7,533 nt of DNA from Desulfobacterales bacterium. GTDB taxonomy: Bacteria > Desulfobacterota > Desulfobacteria > Desulfobacterales > RPRI01. Position 1 is the first letter of the stretch. Each line of letters begins with the position of its first letter. Positions 5,186 through 7,533 of this stretch are shown one piece after another. The notes below the pieces were generated by a model. The model searched no databases, was not told the origin of the DNA, and worked only from the letters and a program-made list of their open reading frames with translations. Position numbers and translations under genes: made by a program. The DNA is taken from the NCBI GenBank assembly GCA_030689795.1, contig JAUYEO010000258.1, positions 1 through 7,533 on the forward strand, given 5' to 3'.

Positions 5186-6072
5186 TGGACGAAGAGCATA
5201 ATAATCCGGTCATAATTGTCGTTAAGAAGAAAAAAGGGCATGGCGGCCATCATGGCGGGGCATGGAAGGTTGCCTATGCCGACTTTGTTACCGCCATGAT
5301 GGCCCTTTTCATCGTTTTGTGGATCGTTGGGCAGAGCAAAGAGGTTAAGCAGGCTATCTCCGGCTATTTTAAGGACCCAGGCGTATTTACAAGCGGCAGT
5401 TCCGGCGGAATTCTTCCAGATGCAGAACAACTGATGCCCTCGCCACCACCTCCGGTTGAGACCGAGGTGGATAAGCGCGCTTCCGAAATGGAAGAGCTCA
5501 AAACCGAGGCAGATAAAATCAAAGAAACTATCGCTCAATCTCCGGATTTCAGCAAGTATAAGGATAAAATTAAGTTGACAGTCTCAGAGGAAGGTTTGCG
5601 TATTGACCTTGTTGAGGAGTCGGAAGGCCTTTTCTTTGATATAGGAAAGGCGAACATGAAACCTGATACTGTAAAACTATTGAAGATGATTGCGGGGGAA
5701 AATCTGTCGCTTCTCAAGAACAGTGTAATAGTAGAAGGGTACACGGATGCAAGACCGTACATCTCTGAAGGGTACTCCAACTGGAATTTGAGCTCCGACC
5801 GGGCCAACAGTGCTAGAAAAGTGTTGGAAGAGGGCGGCTTGCGAAAGGATCAGATTCTTCATGTGCGCGGTTTTGCAGACAGAAAACTGAGGATGCCCGA
5901 TAAGCCTTTCGATGTTTCCAACAGGCGGGTGAGTATTCTTCTGCCCCTGATAAACTCTGTCGGGGAAACTCCCAAACCGGAAGCACAGCCACAGGATTCA
6001 GACCAAAACCAGGCTGGTGGCCCAACAGGCAACCCCGGATATGGCAACAACGGTAAAAACGGACCGTCATAA
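5185..6072 (+). CDS. motB: Flagellar motor stator protein MotB, 295 aa
   Basis: MotB forms the ion channel with MotA and anchors the stator to peptidoglycan. Residues 1-27 are a short cytoplasmic, Lys/His/Gly-rich tail. A single membrane helix follows (about 28-50), carrying the essential channel aspartate Asp33 in YADFVTAMMALFIVLWIV, equivalent to E. coli Asp32. Residues about 52-70 form the plug-like amphipathic region, then a Pro-rich linker (84-92) and a charged helix. The OmpA-like peptidoglycan-binding domain spans about 130-255, with EGYTDARPY (184-192) and NLSSDRANSARKVL (201-214). The C-terminal tail from 262 is rich in Pro, Gly, Asn and Gln and looks disordered; it is not needed for the fold. 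Translation is probably coupled to motA because start and stop overlap. A response-regulator-like gene follows after 18 bases. Confidence 0.98.
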   Translation: MDEEHNNPVIIVVKKKKGHGGHHGGAWKVAYADFVTAMMALFIVLWIVGQSKEVKQAISGYFKDPGVFTSGSSGGILPDAEQLMPSPPPPVETEVDKRASEMEELKTEADKIKETIAQSPDFSKYKDKIKLTVSEEGLRIDLVEESEGLFFDIGKANMKPDTVKLLKMIAGENLSLLKNSVIVEGYTDARPYISEGYSNWNLSSDRANSARKVLEEGGLRKDQILHVRGFADRKLRMPDKPFDVSNRRVSILLPLINSVGETPKPEAQPQDSDQNQAGGPTGNPGYGNNGKNGPS

Positions 6073-6090
6073 TATAAGGGAAAGTATCAA

Positions 6091-7293
6091 ATGATTAATC
6101 CTGAGAAGAAACCTATAATTCTTGTTGTAAATGAAAATCTTCCGTCTCCCGGCGCAATAGAAGAGATATTAAAGAGGGACGGGACCTTTGACGTATGCCT
6201 TGCGTATAGTGTCTCAGAGGGGATCCGGATCGCACGTGATATAAAGCCCGACCTTTTAATATGTTTTTGGAAGGCCATTGGAAATTTTATCGACATTTGC
6301 CGGCAAATACAAAACGATACCGATCCTTTTCCGCCTGCATTTCTCCTTCTTTCAGACGGAGCAGATGGCACGGATATGGCGAGATGCCTGGAACTGGGCG
6401 CCGATGATTATATTGATGATTCTTTATGTAATCAGGTGCTTATTCCCAAGGTCAGATATCTGTTAAGCACCAGAAGTCTGAGTGAAGAACTCCGGAATCA
6501 ACAGATACAGCTTGAAGAGATGAACGCCCTGTATGAAAGAAACTTCAAAAACTTCAAACAACTGACTTCCATTTTGTTAGGCATCCTGGAAATCCGTATT
6601 CCGGGAGCAAGGGATCGCGCTGAGACCGCAAAGACTGTCGCAGAATTTTTAACAGACAGGCTCGGTATTGAATCAGGGAAAAGGCAAAATATCATATTTG
6701 GCGCCATTATACACGAATTGGGCAAGATAGGTCTCCCGGATGAGATTGTGGGGAAGCATTATAATACTGTGTCCGCAGAAATGTTGACCGTGTTTCAGAA
6801 CTACACGACAATTGGAGCTGTGATCATATCCACCATGACGGGATACAGAGAATCTGCCGAGGCGGTCCATCATCAGCTCGAGAATTATGACGGTTCGGGT
6901 TTCCCTGACGGATTGATGGGAAATGAGATAAACGTGGGCGCCAGGGTACTGAGGGCAATTGTGTTTCAGGAAGATCTCCAAGCCGGGGGCTTTTCCACAG
7001 AGGTTATAATAGACAGAATCAGGCTCGCCATGCATACGATCCTTGACATGAAGATAGCAAACCTGCTCATTGAATTCCTCCAGGAGCGGAACAAGAAACC
7101 AGACAGCAACAGGCTTAAGATATCCCTTGACGAGCTGAAGGAGGGTATGATGATCGCAGAAGATGTTTACGCTGCAAGCGGGATAAAACTGGTTCCAAAA
7201 GGCGTTCGGGTGCGGGAAAAGATGCTTGCCATAATAATGGAGCGGAACAAAATGGACCCGATCATCGGCGGGGTTTACATCATCAACTGTTGA
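6091..7293 (+). CDS. Degenerate receiver / HD-GYP-like domain protein in the motAB unit, 400 aa
   Basis: The architecture is that of a cyclic-di-GMP phosphodiesterase response regulator: a receiver (about 8-127), a coiled-coil linker (128-158), an HD-GYP-like domain (about 160-330), and a C-terminal segment, SLDELKEGMMIAEDV, that often follows HD-GYP domains. Key residues are missing. In the receiver the acidic pair is Asn14-Glu15, the phospho-acceptor position is Phe59 (PDLLICF), and the conserved Lys is Asp110. In the HD-GYP part the HD pair is His208-Glu209 (IIHELGKIGLPD). The next metal His aligns with Tyr238, HHE is HHQ (260-262), GYP is GFP (270-272), and the Asp after ARxL aligns with Val291. 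YDGSGFPDGL is well kept. Phosphorylation and phosphodiesterase activity are therefore unlikely; a role in ligand or protein binding at the motor is a reasonable inference. It starts 18 bases after motB with AAGGGA upstream and is probably co-transcribed. Alignment positions are by eye. Confidence 0.88.
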   Translation: MINPEKKPIILVVNENLPSPGAIEEILKRDGTFDVCLAYSVSEGIRIARDIKPDLLICFWKAIGNFIDICRQIQNDTDPFPPAFLLLSDGADGTDMARCLELGADDYIDDSLCNQVLIPKVRYLLSTRSLSEELRNQQIQLEEMNALYERNFKNFKQLTSILLGILEIRIPGARDRAETAKTVAEFLTDRLGIESGKRQNIIFGAIIHELGKIGLPDEIVGKHYNTVSAEMLTVFQNYTTIGAVIISTMTGYRESAEAVHHQLENYDGSGFPDGLMGNEINVGARVLRAIVFQEDLQAGGFSTEVIIDRIRLAMHTILDMKIANLLIEFLQERNKKPDSNRLKISLDELKEGMMIAEDVYAASGIKLVPKGVRVREKMLAIIMERNKMDPIIGGVYIINC

Positions 7294-7533
7294 TTTTCCT
7301 TGGTTTTTAACCTGCTTGTTGTTTAATTGATACCCTTCCGGAAACAAATATTGGACACAGTTGAGTTTCAAACCCTTCTTCCTTAAAGCACAAACAAGGT
7401 AGAAGGACATGAGAGCGTAAAACTCTTTCTGTCAGCCAGTTCCTTAATTTTTCCATTATCTGATCCGGGCATTTCTCTGGGTTTAAACTTAACCTTTGAG
7501 ATGATGGTTGATGGTTTCAAATCAAAGCCGTAT
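7294..7533. other. Right-end stretch with no supported gene
   Basis: I see no clear terminator, RNA gene or promoter here. A minus-strand frame is open from the window edge to a stop at 7383-7385 (about 50 codons, ending STLFVL). It could be the C-terminal end of a convergent gene lying beyond the window, but it matches nothing I recognise and an open frame this long occurs by chance. A plus-strand ATG-ATG pair at 7501 runs open to the edge without a Shine-Dalgarno. TTCCGGAA near 7337-7344 is an isolated 8-bp palindrome. Confidence 0.4.

Noticed and set aside
4978..5538. 186-codon minus-strand open frame opposite motA and motB
   Set aside because: It is antisense to two unmistakable stator genes and has no recognisable motif.
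6673..7410. 245-codon minus-strand open frame opposite the HD-GYP-like gene
   Set aside because: It is antisense to a gene with clear domain structure, its translation resembles no protein I know, and its composition is that of a shadow frame.

Overview
The window looks like chromosomal DNA from a motile, respiratory, probably anaerobic Gram-negative bacterium, most likely of the Desulfobacterota (former Deltaproteobacteria). This is an inference from three things: a chemoreceptor whose periplasmic domain carries a c-type heme motif (a type known from Desulfovibrio DcrA and Geobacter), a periplasmic tetraheme cytochrome, and a long imperfect intergenic palindrome of a kind I associate with this group. 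No taxonomic marker is present, so the assignment is tentative.

Layout. Positions 1-770 (minus strand): a small winged-helix DNA-binding protein, followed 15 bases later by a crotonase-superfamily gene that runs off the left edge. Positions 771-1063: intergenic region with a small palindrome and a 126-bp imperfect inverted repeat (924-1049) that ends right at the ribosome binding site of the next gene. Positions 1064-1972 (plus): an ARPP-1 family protein of unknown function. Positions 1970-4119 (plus): a transcription unit that starts with a full match to the flagellar sigma-28 promoter consensus and encodes a secreted tetraheme cytochrome c and a heme-binding methyl-accepting chemotaxis protein. 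Positions 4120-6072 onward (plus): a second sigma-28-like promoter, a leader hairpin, then motA and motB overlapping by one base, then a receiver/HD-GYP-like protein ending at 7293. The last 240 bases hold no gene I can support.

How the genes fit together. MotA and MotB form the stator that drives the flagellar motor. The chemoreceptor would signal through a CheA/CheY pathway encoded elsewhere. Its periplasmic c-heme suggests it senses redox state, oxygen or another heme ligand, and the co-transcribed tetraheme cytochrome is a natural candidate for its electron partner. The gene after motB has the architecture of a response regulator with an HD-GYP output, but it has lost the phospho-acceptor Asp and several metal ligands. 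It is therefore more likely a binding or scaffold protein than a cyclic-di-GMP phosphodiesterase. The two sigma-28 promoters would place the sensing pair and the stator unit in the same late flagellar regulon. The most promising idea in the window is this sigma-28-controlled cytochrome plus heme-receptor pair next to a stator operon carrying a degenerate HD-GYP protein.
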